Source of the DNA: a virus
IMG/VR virus record: IMGVR_UViG_3300030118_002680
Coordinates: 1 to 59,276 of that record
Length of the DNA stretch: 59,276 nucleotides
Direction: 5' to 3' (one strand)
Shown: positions 51,798-59,099 of the stretch, one piece after another
Position numbering within the stretch: the first letter of the stretch is position 1
Layout: every line of letters starts with the position of its first letter
Notes under the pieces: model-generated
The model's database searches: none
What the model was told of the DNA's origin: nothing
What the model saw: only the letters and a program-made list of their open reading frames with translations
Translations under genes and position numbers: made by a program

Positions 51798-52032
51798 CGG
51801 TTTTTTGTTTTACGACTCCGGTATGCATATTGATAACAGAATCTTTTCCATATTTTTTAATTAGTTTATCTTCCATCTGAGTGAACTCCTGTTGTAGGGA
51901 AGTTACAGATTCATATAAACTTTTCTTTTGCAGTTCTAAATCGCCTATTGCTAATTTATATTTATCTAATGCAACCTTTGCTTCTTTTAGTTCTGCTAAT
52001 TCTTTTTCTTCTAGTTTTACTTCTTTACTCAT
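51790..52032 (-). CDS. Coiled-coil protein (80 aa)
   Basis: Residues 5-60 form one long coiled coil (ELAELKEAKVALDKYKLAIG). The short C-terminal NMHTGVVKQKTDE follows. Overlaps the fibre gene start by 8 nt. It may be a fibre-assembly or attachment chaperone; that is inferred from position. Confidence 0.6.
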   Translation of the reverse strand: MSKEVKLEEKELAELKEAKVALDKYKLAIGDLELQKKSLYESVTSLQQEFTQMEDKLIKKYGKDSVINMHTGVVKQKTDE

Positions 52033-52052
52033 TTTATTAAATTTAATTTATA

Positions 52053-52060
52053 CAAAGATA
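52053..52060 (-). promoter_or_regulatory. Candidate late-type -7 element (TATCTTTG)
   Basis: Minus-strand TATCTTTGT, 21 nt upstream of the coiled-coil gene, in the short gap after the holin gene. No -33 TTTG at normal distance. Confidence 0.4.
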
Positions 52061-52462
52061 CTATTTTTTATTTTGTCTAATCTTTTCAAAACTACGTCCA
52101 CCGAAGTATGCAGATATAACTGTAATTAAAGTTAGCTGCAAGAGGTCTGTCCATTTATCTTCTACTTCAAACGTAATCATTCCTGCGTCTATAAATATCA
52201 TAACTACCGTAGATACCACAAGAAACAATAAGACTATCGGTCTTATGTTTTTTGTTAACTTAGATGCAGAATTGTCCGATACCCATCTCTCAGTAATATT
52301 TTTTTCCATGTCAGCTTCATGCTTCATGAAGAGCTGTGTCATTTCTTTTTCAAATGCATCTTTTTCTTCAGGAGTTTTTACAAACTTATCTACTATACCT
52401 GCTAATCCATCAGCTACATTAGTTGCTGCTCCTCCAAATATTTTGCTTAAAATTTCTTTCAT
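52061..52462 (-). CDS. Holin-like membrane protein (133 aa)
   Basis: An N-terminal amphipathic helix region (DGLAGIVDKFVKTPEEKDAF) leads to SKLTKNIRPIVLLFLVVSTV, VMIFIDAGMI and LLQLTLITVISAYFGGRSFE. That makes two or three membrane helices, matching the GTA-type 3-TM holin family. It probably forms the pore that releases the downstream-acting endolysin. It overlaps the amidase gene by 4 nt. Confidence 0.75.
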   Translation of the reverse strand: MKEILSKIFGGAATNVADGLAGIVDKFVKTPEEKDAFEKEMTQLFMKHEADMEKNITERWVSDNSASKLTKNIRPIVLLFLVVSTVVMIFIDAGMITFEVEDKWTDLLQLTLITVISAYFGGRSFEKIRQNKK

Positions 52463-52878
52463 AAGTTTTCGTATTCTTTTGTTGCATCAAAACTAGGACA
52501 AGCTTTGTTGGCAAAATCTCTATGTCCATGAATCTTTGCTTCAGGTTGTAATAATTTTAAAAAGTATAATAGATATTCTAATGCTTCTTTTTGCTTTTCA
52601 GTTCTAGTATCTTTAGGAGTCTTACCGTCTTTCTCTACTCCTCCAACATAACAAACTCCCCATGACTTGCAATTGATTCCTTTTGTGTGAGCTCCACATT
52701 CATTTAACTTTCTTCCCACTTCAATCTTTCCATCCATCAACACAACAAAATGATATCCACACCCTCGCCATCCTCTAGCTTTGTGCCATCTATCTATTAC
52801 TTCTACATTGACCGAGTCATCTCCTTCACGAGTTGCCGAACAATGTACTATTATTTTTTCTACGTTTTCAGTTTTCAT
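52459..52878 (-). CDS. N-acetylmuramoyl-L-alanine amidase endolysin
   Basis: The 139-aa product is a single amidase_2 domain like T7 lysozyme. VHCSAT supplies zinc ligand H12, GYHFVV carries Y42 and H43, HGHRD supplies H119 and ACPSFD supplies C127; together these are the T7 zinc ligands. No signal peptide, so release needs the holin. It cleaves the peptidoglycan amide bond. It overlaps the flanking genes at both ends. Confidence 0.92.
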   Translation of the reverse strand: MKTENVEKIIVHCSATREGDDSVNVEVIDRWHKARGWRGCGYHFVVLMDGKIEVGRKLNECGAHTKGINCKSWGVCYVGGVEKDGKTPKDTRTEKQKEALEYLLYFLKLLQPEAKIHGHRDFANKACPSFDATKEYENL

Positions 52879-52997
52879 CTTCCTTGTCCTCTATATGGTT
52901 TTACATATCCCGTTTGTCCACGGCTAGCGTTTTTACTATGTGGATGGGATTTGCGTTTTGGTTTTCTATATGTTACTACGTTAGCTCTTCGTGCCAT
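52875..52997 (-). CDS. Small arginine-rich protein (40 aa)
   Basis: MARRANVVTYRKPKRKSHPH, then a RGQTGYVKPYRGQGR tail: strongly basic. It overlaps both neighbours by a few bases (ATGA and TAATG-type joins). May bind nucleic acid or the envelope. No family recognised. Confidence 0.6.
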   Translation of the reverse strand: MARRANVVTYRKPKRKSHPHSKNASRGQTGYVKPYRGQGR

Positions 52998-54229
52998 TAT
53001 AATCTAAAGTTAATTCCTACAGAACTATTATATAATTTTGAATCCCAAAATTTAGTATACTCTGCTTCAATAAATACACCGAGTTGTCTTGAAAGTTTCC
53101 ATCCAACAATTAATCCTGCCTGATAATCATCCCATTGTTCAGGCTCTGCATCTTGTCTTAATCCCCCAAGACCCCAATTGTTTCTATTAAGATATGAAAA
53201 ATCTTCATTGCCTTGTATGTATTTATGATAAGGAAGAATCCAATTACCATAAGCATGTAACCAAAAGTCTTTTTTATATTCATAAAAATCAAAACCAACT
53301 ACAGGAGCTACTTCACCAAACACATCTAACTCAGCCCACTTCTCCTGATTGAACCTGTTCATCAGCCTACCAAATACCAAGTCTCTAAACTGTACGTCAG
53401 TATGTGCCACTACATCTCCTTGTTCATTTATCCAATACCAATCATATGTTTCATTGCCTAATGCATCTTCTTGTGAATACCATATATCTTGATATCCATA
53501 TTGATATCCTAGACTATACCATGGGTTTACAGGATATCCGTCATCATCTATTTCATTCAACCAAATCTCTATAGGATTATATCCGTATGGACGTTGGTGT
53601 GTTCTATATATAACGCCTGCTGAAAGACTAAACTTTTTTCCAATAGGAAGTCTTGCTCTAACTTCTCCCGACATATATTTGAAACCAACATTACCTTGTT
53701 CTCTTTGCTCAAACTTAACTATATGATAGTTACCTGTATGTCTAACAAAGTATCTTGTATTAGTAAACTCTTGACTTCTTTCTCTTTCCTTTTCATAGTG
53801 AATAAGGTATTCAAAACCTTTTACTGCTGAGGTGGGAGAAGATAGAGCTATGTTGTTTTCTTTTCCATCGTAATAATTTTTTGCTTTTATCTCATAGTCA
53901 AATCTAGCTAGCTTACGAAAACCAACACCTATTCTATAGTCATGAGGATGATAAACTGTATTGTCTATAACTTGAGGTACATCATAAAGATTGTCAGGAT
54001 TAGTTCTTACAAAGTAACTTGGACTCTGTGTTTCGTATGCATTAGATACTTCTCCTGCTACATATACAGTTCCGTACTTTAAAAAGTCTGCGTAAAACTT
54101 TTTAAATATACTTTCTTTTTTTGCTTCTTGTGCTTGTACACTAACAGACAATAAAGCAGCTATCAAAAATATTATTATTACTGCTATTGAGTTTAGCGCA
54201 AACTTCTCGGTAATTTTTTTTCTGTCCAT
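52997..54229 (-). CDS. Phage-encoded outer-membrane beta-barrel-like protein (410 aa)
   Basis: Start set at MDRKKITEKFALNS (54229), the ATG one base beyond the upstream stop; an ATG six codons earlier is possible. A signal peptide (IAVIIIFLIAALLSVSVQAQ, cut near AQ-E) is followed by amphipathic strands rich in Tyr, Trp and Gly turns (NVGFKYMSGEVRARLPIGKK), ending in SVGINFRL. This looks like an outer-membrane barrel such as a porin-like or OprB-like protein. Possible roles: superinfection exclusion, receptor masking or outer-membrane disruption at lysis. It sits inside the lysis gene group. Confidence 0.75.
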   Translation of the reverse strand: MDRKKITEKFALNSIAVIIIFLIAALLSVSVQAQEAKKESIFKKFYADFLKYGTVYVAGEVSNAYETQSPSYFVRTNPDNLYDVPQVIDNTVYHPHDYRIGVGFRKLARFDYEIKAKNYYDGKENNIALSSPTSAVKGFEYLIHYEKERERSQEFTNTRYFVRHTGNYHIVKFEQREQGNVGFKYMSGEVRARLPIGKKFSLSAGVIYRTHQRPYGYNPIEIWLNEIDDDGYPVNPWYSLGYQYGYQDIWYSQEDALGNETYDWYWINEQGDVVAHTDVQFRDLVFGRLMNRFNQEKWAELDVFGEVAPVVGFDFYEYKKDFWLHAYGNWILPYHKYIQGNEDFSYLNRNNWGLGGLRQDAEPEQWDDYQAGLIVGWKLSRQLGVFIEAEYTKFWDSKLYNSSVGINFRL

Positions 54230-54230
54230 A

Positions 54231-54566
54231 TTAAAACTTGCTTTCAATTATTAAATCAATCTCTTCTTGAATAACGTCTAAAGTATTTTCAGGTAGCTTT
54301 AAAGTTATATCACTCTCTACTCTAACAATTTCTTTGCCGTTATGATACAGTACAACTGTTGGCAGAAAAACTATTTTTTCTTTTTCAAAAACGTCAGGGT
54401 GTTTACCCATAAGCAATAGCTGAGTTTCAGCATCACGAATAGGTTCTAATGAAATAGCGTTTTCAGATAAAAAGGAAGCGTTGAATTGTACGACAGATAT
54501 GCCGTCTTTAAAATCTTGGGAAAGTAAAGCTTGAGAATATAGTAATAAAATTATTAACCATCTCAT
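54231..54566 (-). CDS. Secreted thioredoxin-fold-like protein (111 aa)
   Basis: An N-terminal signal peptide (MRWLIILLLYSQALLSQ) precedes a small thioredoxin-like domain: VVQFNASFLSENA in place of the active-site strand, and FLPTVVLYHNGKEIVRVES with the cis-Pro motif. The CxxC pair is missing, so it is probably not a redox enzyme. It would act in the periplasm next to the barrel protein. It overlaps the upstream gene by 4 nt. Confidence 0.65.
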   Translation of the reverse strand: MRWLIILLLYSQALLSQDFKDGISVVQFNASFLSENAISLEPIRDAETQLLLMGKHPDVFEKEKIVFLPTVVLYHNGKEIVRVESDITLKLPENTLDVIQEEIDLIIESKF

Positions 54567-54883
54567 CTTGATTTCTTGCTCATTTCATAAAGACGCTCAT
54601 CCATCTTCTCAAGGGAGTTCTTGATTTCATTTACGTCTTCTTTTACTGTAGTAACATCAGCATCAATCTTCTCAATGGTGGACCTAATTAATTTATCTTT
54701 ATACTCGAACTCAACCTTTTGAATCTCAGGTTTTGGAAGCTCCATTGCAGTTTGTATTTGAGCTTGTAATGTAAAGTACATTCCTATCAGAGAACTGAAC
54801 CCGATAGCTGCTGCAATGATTTCTTTAATTGATAAACTAAACTTTGTATCTGATGTAAGATTTTCTTCTTTCTTTTGTGTCAT
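54563..54883 (-). CDS. Membrane-anchored coiled-coil protein, possible spanin/holin component (106 aa)
   Basis: One membrane segment (IIAAAIGFSSLIGMYFTL, about 24-41) is followed by a long acidic/basic coiled coil (DADVTTVKEDVNEIKNSLEK). The topology resembles i-spanins or small type II membrane proteins that connect to the cell wall. It lies at the head of the lysis group. Function inferred. Confidence 0.6.
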   Translation of the reverse strand: MTQKKEENLTSDTKFSLSIKEIIAAAIGFSSLIGMYFTLQAQIQTAMELPKPEIQKVEFEYKDKLIRSTIEKIDADVTTVKEDVNEIKNSLEKMDERLYEMSKKSR

Positions 54884-54959
54884 TTTTATTATCCGATTTA
54901 ACTACTTCATATATTATTTTAATGTCCATTAAATAAGAGTTAGTTTGAATAAATTCCAT
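54837..54959 (-). CDS. Possible small protein overlapping the coiled-coil gene (40 aa)
   Basis: ATG at 54959 opens a 40-aa frame (MEFIQTNSYLMDIKIIYEVV) that overlaps the next gene by 47 nt. A late-type -7 element lies just upstream, which is its best support. Long overlap and lack of family make it doubtful. Confidence 0.35.
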   Translation of the reverse strand: MEFIQTNSYLMDIKIIYEVVKSDNKNDTKERRKSYIRYKV

Positions 54960-54963
54960 GAGA

Positions 54964-54971
54964 CAAAGATA
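54964..54971 (-). promoter_or_regulatory. Candidate late-type -7 element (TATCTTTG)
   Basis: Minus-strand TATCTTTGTCTCATG puts it 5 nt upstream of the 54959 ATG and about 80 nt upstream of the lysis-group gene at 54883. Without a -33 TTTG. Confidence 0.4.
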
Positions 54972-54989
54972 AAGAAAAAAAATATAGGA

Positions 54990-55733
54990 TTATTTGCCCA
55001 CACGCTCTATAAGAATAGAGGTAGCTATAGAACCTGCAGCCGTACCAATTGCAGGGAATGGATTGTTTCCTACACCACCTGTAAATTCTATTTTGATTTC
55101 TATCTCATCGTTGTCAACACAAGTGATACTATTTTGACCAAAGTAATTTATATCATTTTTAAATCCTGAAGCCACTTCATTGATAAGTCCTTTAATTATT
55201 GAACCACCTGCAACTCGATATATTCCGGCAAATACTGTCATCCCTTGTTGGTTTTGGTCAAAGAAACTTAAGTTAACTCCTATCTTGTATTGACCTGCAT
55301 TAGCAATTTCAAATGTAGTAGTACCGTTGTTTCCGGGTAGACCGTTGTATTGCATTACAATTCCTGTTCCTTGTGAATTAGTGTTTATGTTAGCCTGCTC
55401 ATCGTTGTAAGGAACATTTGTTAAAGTATTTTTTAAAACATTAAAATAAGATTGGTTTGGTGTACCTGCATTTTGGTTAACCCATTCTGCGTAAAGGGTT
55501 TGTCTTACAGGAACATTAGGGTGTTGTGAGGGATTGATAAAATCTACATTACCACCACTAATGTAAAGCATGTCATTGTTGGTTTGATTTGGTGAATCTG
55601 TTAGAGCATCCAACAATGCGAGGTCAGCCGGAACTTTAATATTAGTTCCTGCCACAGTATTCAATCCTACTAACTCAGTAGTTAGATTCTGAGGATTATT
55701 CTCTAAATTAAATTGTGAAAATTTTGTTGCCAT
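54990..55733 (-). CDS. Fibre-like protein with C1q/TNF-like C-terminal head (247 aa)
   Basis: The last 130 residues (GTTTFEIANAGQYKIGVNLS, then GIYRVAGGSIIKGLINE and GVGNNPFPAIGTAAGSIATS) have the alternating strand and Gly pattern of C1q-like trimeric jelly-roll heads. The N-terminal part is Asn/Thr-rich with no strong repeats. It may be a minor fibre or head decoration. The assignment is by pattern. Confidence 0.6.
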   Translation of the reverse strand: MATKFSQFNLENNPQNLTTELVGLNTVAGTNIKVPADLALLDALTDSPNQTNNDMLYISGGNVDFINPSQHPNVPVRQTLYAEWVNQNAGTPNQSYFNVLKNTLTNVPYNDEQANINTNSQGTGIVMQYNGLPGNNGTTTFEIANAGQYKIGVNLSFFDQNQQGMTVFAGIYRVAGGSIIKGLINEVASGFKNDINYFGQNSITCVDNDEIEIKIEFTGGVGNNPFPAIGTAAGSIATSILIERVGK

Positions 55734-55734
55734 A

Positions 55735-55893
55735 TTATTCTACTATTAAAGGTGACCCACCCTCAGTTACTATTTGGTCGTCTGCCGGTACCATTGGTGC
55801 CGACTCAGTTATTATAAAATTTTGTACAGGTGGAGTTATTCCAACTCTTTGTTGAAACGGTATTCCAATTCCTATTCCAATTCCTAAAGGCAT
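55735..55893 (-). CDS. Gly/Ile-repeat structural protein (52 aa)
   Basis: Starts MPLGIGIGIGIPFQQRVG, a five-fold G-I repeat, then an acidic Pro-rich tail. Packed two bases from each neighbour. A similar repeat-start small protein occurs in other phages of this type, likely structural. Confidence in translation is good because of the tight packing. Confidence 0.6.
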   Translation of the reverse strand: MPLGIGIGIGIPFQQRVGITPPVQNFIITESAPMVPADDQIVTEGGSPLIVE

Positions 55894-55894
55894 T

Positions 55895-56362
55895 TTACCA
55901 AAGTGCTAATATATCGCTAGCTGTAGTATCTGTTGCAAATACTTTAATACAGTTTACCGGAATGAATGTTCCACCGGGTACTCCTGCAAATACTACATCA
56001 TCATTACCTGAAGTTAATACTCTAACTTCTCCTCCTGTACCTACATATAATACTGCTCCTTGGTTGTTGCCACCATAGATTGCATAAGCATCTCCTATGT
56101 TAGGTACCGGTTGAGCATTCATAATTATCTCGTCTTCACTAACAGACTGAATAATAGCTGAAGCTCCACTTGCAGGGTTTACTACTACCATCCCTCTCTT
56201 TACTCCTATTGTAAGAAAGTTAACAGTTGCATCTTTAAACCCGTTTGCGCTTGTGCCGGTAGTTGTTCCTGTTCCATCTTTTACCATGAACTCAGGAATG
56301 ATTCCATCGTCAGTAGGAATTACTTTCCACGCTCTACTTGCATTTAACTTTTGGTATGCCAT
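55895..56362 (-). CDS. Beta-rich virion protein (155 aa)
   Basis: MAYQKLNASRAWKVIPTDDG and repeated Gly/Val/Thr strands (AVLYVGTGGEVRVLTSGNDD). A small decoration- or fibre-like protein by composition and context between fibre genes. No family recognised. Confidence 0.65.
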   Translation of the reverse strand: MAYQKLNASRAWKVIPTDDGIIPEFMVKDGTGTTTGTSANGFKDATVNFLTIGVKRGMVVVNPASGASAIIQSVSEDEIIMNAQPVPNIGDAYAIYGGNNQGAVLYVGTGGEVRVLTSGNDDVVFAGVPGGTFIPVNCIKVFATDTTASDILALW

Positions 56363-56365
56363 ATT

Positions 56366-56533
56366 TTATTGTTTATATGGAAACACTCTATTCAAAGTGT
56401 CTCGTCTTTTATTACAGCCACAATCACTATTTGTCATTTTGGCTACTGTGTTTACAACTCTTTTTATTCCGGAGGCTGTTGTTATCTTTTCCACCGTGTC
56501 TCCTAGACCTCTTGATTTATGCTTCCATTTCAT
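56366..56533 (-). CDS. Small Cys-containing basic protein (55 aa)
   Basis: KWKHKSRGLGDTVEKITTAS, with DCGCNKRRDTLNRVFPYKQ near the end. CGC may coordinate a metal; the basic C-terminus may bind DNA. The pattern DCGCxKR recurs in small proteins of Bacteroidota phages. A late-type -7 element lies 4 nt upstream of the ATG. Confidence 0.6.
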   Translation of the reverse strand: MKWKHKSRGLGDTVEKITTASGIKRVVNTVAKMTNSDCGCNKRRDTLNRVFPYKQ

Positions 56534-56537
56534 AAGA

Positions 56538-56545
56538 CAAAGATA
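56538..56545 (-). promoter_or_regulatory. Candidate late-type -7 element (TATCTTTG)
   Basis: Minus-strand TATCTTTGTCTTATG directly precedes the 55-aa ATG. One of the identical late-type elements; no -33 box. Confidence 0.35.
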
Positions 56546-56556
56546 AACATTTTATC

Positions 56557-57291
56557 TTACTGCTTAACCATCAGGATACCTGCAACATCTAAAGGTGCTG
56601 CTCCGGTACCATCGGTTTGATAAACTTGGTCTGCACCTAGTCCGGCTGCTCCTGCTGCTGCATCATCTGCATATGCAGGTGGATTAAAAAATATGTTTAC
56701 CCACTCTGAAGTTCCACCTAATGAGGCTGTTCCTGACCTTGGTCCAAATGCATCATATGTAACTCCATTCTTAGTTTGAGTTTCAAATCCAAATTTAGAT
56801 GAACCATTACGGGTAATTAACATTGGCTTGTCAGGTACATTACTAGGAGTACCAATCGTAACAAATAAATCATTTGCTACCAACTCTAATTCAGAAAGTA
56901 TATTTCCTGTTGCGTTATCAACATCTCTAATTTCAACTCTTGCATTTGTATTGTCTTCAATAAATAAAGCACCTACACCACTTGTGTTAGACTCTCCAAA
57001 TATTTTTAAGTTACCTCTTAGTTCATACTGACCTCCGTTAGGTGTCGAATAAACTGCTGTTCTTTCTATATCACTATCACCCAATTGTGTTGGAGATATC
57101 CATCTTGAAAGAAATGATGTGGTACCTGCACCTGCAAGTCCACCACCACCACCATTTAGAATTACTGTTGAAGTAATATCTGACATGGTATATGCTGCCT
57201 TTCTACTATTAGTTAATCTAGACCCTCTAAGCTTTGTGTCTACTGCTTCTGATACTGCGTGAAATTTATCACTATTTGGAATCGTTGCCAT
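56557..57291 (-). CDS. Fibre-like structural protein (244 aa)
   Basis: MATIPNSDKFHAVSEAVDTK, then a TVILNGGGGGLAGAGTTSFL flexible segment and beta strands (ELRGNLKIFGESNTSGVGAL). It ends with a Gly/Ala-rich tail. Probably a head- or tail-associated fibre; no domain certain. Confidence 0.6.
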   Translation of the reverse strand: MATIPNSDKFHAVSEAVDTKLRGSRLTNSRKAAYTMSDITSTVILNGGGGGLAGAGTTSFLSRWISPTQLGDSDIERTAVYSTPNGGQYELRGNLKIFGESNTSGVGALFIEDNTNARVEIRDVDNATGNILSELELVANDLFVTIGTPSNVPDKPMLITRNGSSKFGFETQTKNGVTYDAFGPRSGTASLGGTSEWVNIFFNPPAYADDAAAGAAGLGADQVYQTDGTGAAPLDVAGILMVKQ

Positions 57292-57312
57292 TGTTTACGT
57301 TTTTGTTTGTTA

Positions 57313-57453
57313 TTATTTTTTACACATACATTCTGATACAGGACAAGACTCTACTTTAACTATTAACTTAGAGACTAACCAATTCCATTTACATAATACT
57401 TTTATCCAACTCTTGGATATCCAAGTACCTAATTTAACTAATAATTTTCCCAT
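57313..57453 (-). CDS. Small Trp/Cys-rich amphipathic protein (46 aa)
   Basis: MGKLLVKLGTWISKSWIKVL, then CKWNWLVSKLIVKV and a CPVSECMCKK Cys cluster at the end. It could be membrane-active or zinc-binding. Fills the gap between two structural genes. Confidence 0.5.
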   Translation of the reverse strand: MGKLLVKLGTWISKSWIKVLCKWNWLVSKLIVKVESCPVSECMCKK

Positions 57454-57460
57454 ATTCTTT

Positions 57461-57661
57461 TTATTTTTTACAGCCGAAGTTCTTAGCAAAGTTTGCCATC
57501 TTGACTACAGGAGCTTTGTACTTGTCTTTGTTTTTCATTACTGCACTTGCTGCAGCACAAACCGACTTGCCCGGCATATTCTTTTTAGCCCATGCCGTGA
57601 ACTTGCCCTGATTACCCTTGCTAATCATTTCGCCTAAACCCTTTTCACCTTTCTTAGCCAT
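57461..57661 (-). CDS. Lys-rich small protein (66 aa)
   Basis: MAKKGEKGLGEMISKGNQGK, with a helical SVCAAASAVMKNKDKYKAP middle. One of a cluster of short basic proteins at this end of the window; a DNA-condensing or virion-core role is possible. No family recognised. Confidence 0.6.
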   Translation of the reverse strand: MAKKGEKGLGEMISKGNQGKFTAWAKKNMPGKSVCAAASAVMKNKDKYKAPVVKMANFAKNFGCKK

Positions 57662-57667
57662 GACTAA

Positions 57668-57880
57668 TTATTTTCTAATTAATCCACCTAAGTGACCGTG
57701 AACGTCTTTTGGATAGTGCTTGTCTTCTTTCATTGAGTGGTCTCCTGCATATGCATGTCCACTTAAAGCTTTTGACTCTCCTTTAGATTCGTCTCTTCTG
57801 TCTTTTAAAGATTGCTTATGAGCACCTTTGTGCTTCATTCCTAAAGACTCATCTAGTCTTGCGTTATAACCTTGTTTCAT
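57668..57880 (-). CDS. Lys/His-rich small protein (70 aa)
   Basis: Basic and Ser-rich (MKQGYNARLDESLGMKHKGA), with a C-terminal His/Lys end (EDKHYPKDVHGHLGGLIRK). Part of the basic protein cluster. A TATATTTG element lies just upstream. No family recognised. Confidence 0.55.
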   Translation of the reverse strand: MKQGYNARLDESLGMKHKGAHKQSLKDRRDESKGESKALSGHAYAGDHSMKEDKHYPKDVHGHLGGLIRK

Positions 57881-57911
57881 GATTTTAATTTTTAATGATT
57901 ATTACTGATTA

Positions 57912-57919
57912 CAAATATA
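57912..57919 (-). promoter_or_regulatory. Candidate -7 element (TATATTTG)
   Basis: Minus-strand TATATTTGT, 31 nt upstream of the 70-aa gene in a short gap. No TTTG -33 box. Confidence 0.35.
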
Positions 57920-58210
57920 CTAATATTTTCCTTGTCTATTTTTCGGTGAAGACTTGGTACTACCACCTTTGCCTGCCCATAATTTTTTACATGCCCAATA
58001 TCTTGCTGTTAGTTTTGATTTGGCTGTTGAACATTTGTGTCTTGCTCGAAAGCTTTTCCTTGCAGCTCCTGAATAATTATGTCCATATCCTTTGGCTCCA
58101 AAGTGAATAAGCTTTTCCTTTCCACCTTCACAAGCTTTAACCATTTTCTTTTTACCCGGTCTAGTACTTGGTCTAACAACATTGCATTTCATTTTAGATT
58201 TATTCGCCAT
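57920..58210 (-). CDS. Basic Cys-containing protein (96 aa)
   Basis: MANKSKMKCNVVRPSTRPGK, then KACEGGKEKLIHFGAKGYGH and a YWACKKLWAGKGGS ending. The Cys pattern (C9, C27, then HKC and WAC) suggests a zinc-binding module. The pattern is one I associate with uncultured aquatic phage genomes. No function known. Confidence 0.65.
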   Translation of the reverse strand: MANKSKMKCNVVRPSTRPGKKKMVKACEGGKEKLIHFGAKGYGHNYSGAARKSFRARHKCSTAKSKLTARYWACKKLWAGKGGSTKSSPKNRQGKY

Positions 58211-58307
58211 CTTCTTCTAACTTTTTATTAAGCTCTTCAGGAGTTGGTAGCAAGTCTTTGTCTCTTGCTATATTATAATTTTGATATTGATATTTATAAA
58301 ACTTCAT
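58200..58307 (-). CDS. Small protein (35 aa)
   Basis: MKFYKYQYQNYNIARDKDLL, then a Glu/Lys-rich tail. Overlaps the 96-aa start by 11 nt. No family recognised; translation supported by packing only. Confidence 0.45.
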   Translation of the reverse strand: MKFYKYQYQNYNIARDKDLLPTPEELNKKLEEDGE

Positions 58308-58419
58308 CTTCTTTTTTTAAAGCTTCCATTAAGTTCATAAGTTCAACATAGTTCTTTACCCAATCTTCAGGTAATCTATTTCTATTGTATTGTTCAACAT
58401 ACCACTCTTCTGAATGCAT
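58294..58419 (-). CDS. Small acidic helical protein (41 aa)
   Basis: MHSEEWYVEQYNRNRLPEDW, then LMEALKKEDEVL. Overlaps the 35-aa gene by 14 nt and shares one base with the 84-aa gene stop. No family recognised. Confidence 0.45.
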   Translation of the reverse strand: MHSEEWYVEQYNRNRLPEDWVKNYVELMNLMEALKKEDEVL

Positions 58420-58673
58420 TATCTCTTTGTGTATTTTTTTGTCACCCTTCCTGCTTTGGTATTAGCGACTACAGTCTTGCCTCTTCTACCTGCTCTCTTT
58501 TTCTTACGAGCTGTTCTAGCTCGTTCAGCTTTTGTCATGGACTTAGCTTTAGCTAATGGCAAACATCTATCAGGATTCTTTTTGTTCTTGCTTGTTCCAC
58601 AAGCTCCCTTAATAGAACCATCGGTTCCAATACGAACCCACTTCTCTTCTCGCCACTTCTTAAGCTCACCCAT
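58419..58673 (-). CDS. Basic conserved-type small protein (84 aa)
   Basis: WREEKWVRIGTDGSIKGACG, then KNKKNPDRCLPLAKAKSMTK and a KKKRAGRRGKTVV basic tail. The pair WVRIGTDGSIKG...CG and PDRCLP recurs in phage small proteins (I believe a DUF5872-type), with Cys in each half. Possible zinc and DNA binding. Confidence 0.65.
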   Translation of the reverse strand: MGELKKWREEKWVRIGTDGSIKGACGTSKNKKNPDRCLPLAKAKSMTKAERARTARKKKRAGRRGKTVVANTKAGRVTKKYTKR

Positions 58674-58674
58674 C

Positions 58675-58833
58675 TTAATAGTTTACTTCCATTCCGTATC
58701 CCGGATTGTTCTTCTTAGAACCTTGGTTTAATTTTTCAAAAGCATCAGCTTGTGCTTTCCCTACTGCATTGTATGGAAAAGACTTTGTCATTTTCTTGCC
58801 TGTATCAGGACATGTATAACTTACTGTTGGCAT
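58675..58833 (-). CDS. Small protein (52 aa)
   Basis: MPTVSYTCPDTGKKMTKSFP, then a helical middle and PGYGMEVNY end. A short beta-hairpin with one Cys. Two bases from the next gene. No family recognised. Confidence 0.55.
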   Translation of the reverse strand: MPTVSYTCPDTGKKMTKSFPYNAVGKAQADAFEKLNQGSKKNNPGYGMEVNY

Positions 58834-58839
58834 AACTAA

Positions 58840-58983
58840 TTATTTATTTTGGTTTAACACTTTGAAGTCTCCACTATCGATTTGGTCCACAGGAGCACTT
58901 TGTTGAGCAATATACTTTTGCCCTTTAGTTAGTCCTTTGTTTTTATCTCGATGTGGTTTGCTTCCTCTTTTTAATTTACTCAT
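58840..58983 (-). CDS. Small basic protein (47 aa)
   Basis: MSKLKRGSKPHRDKNKGLTK, then a DQIDSGDFKVLNQNK end. Basic first half. It overlaps the 39-aa gene by 4 nt. No family recognised. Confidence 0.55.
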   Translation of the reverse strand: MSKLKRGSKPHRDKNKGLTKGQKYIAQQSAPVDQIDSGDFKVLNQNK

Positions 58984-59099
58984 TTCTTTTTCTTTGACAT
59001 TGATTTAATCATTCTCTCAATCTTTGCAGCTTGTGCAGCATGCATCTTCGAAGCTCCTTTAAGTTGCTTCACTACTTCTCTCATTTGTTTTACATTCAT
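58980..59099 (-). CDS. Small helical basic protein (39 aa)
   Basis: MNVKQMREVVKQLKGASKMH, then AAQAAKIERMIKSMSKKKK. One continuous amphipathic helix with a Lys-rich end. Overlaps the next gene by an ATGA. Possibly DNA-bound in the head; inferred. Confidence 0.5.
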   Translation of the reverse strand: MNVKQMREVVKQLKGASKMHAAQAAKIERMIKSMSKKKK

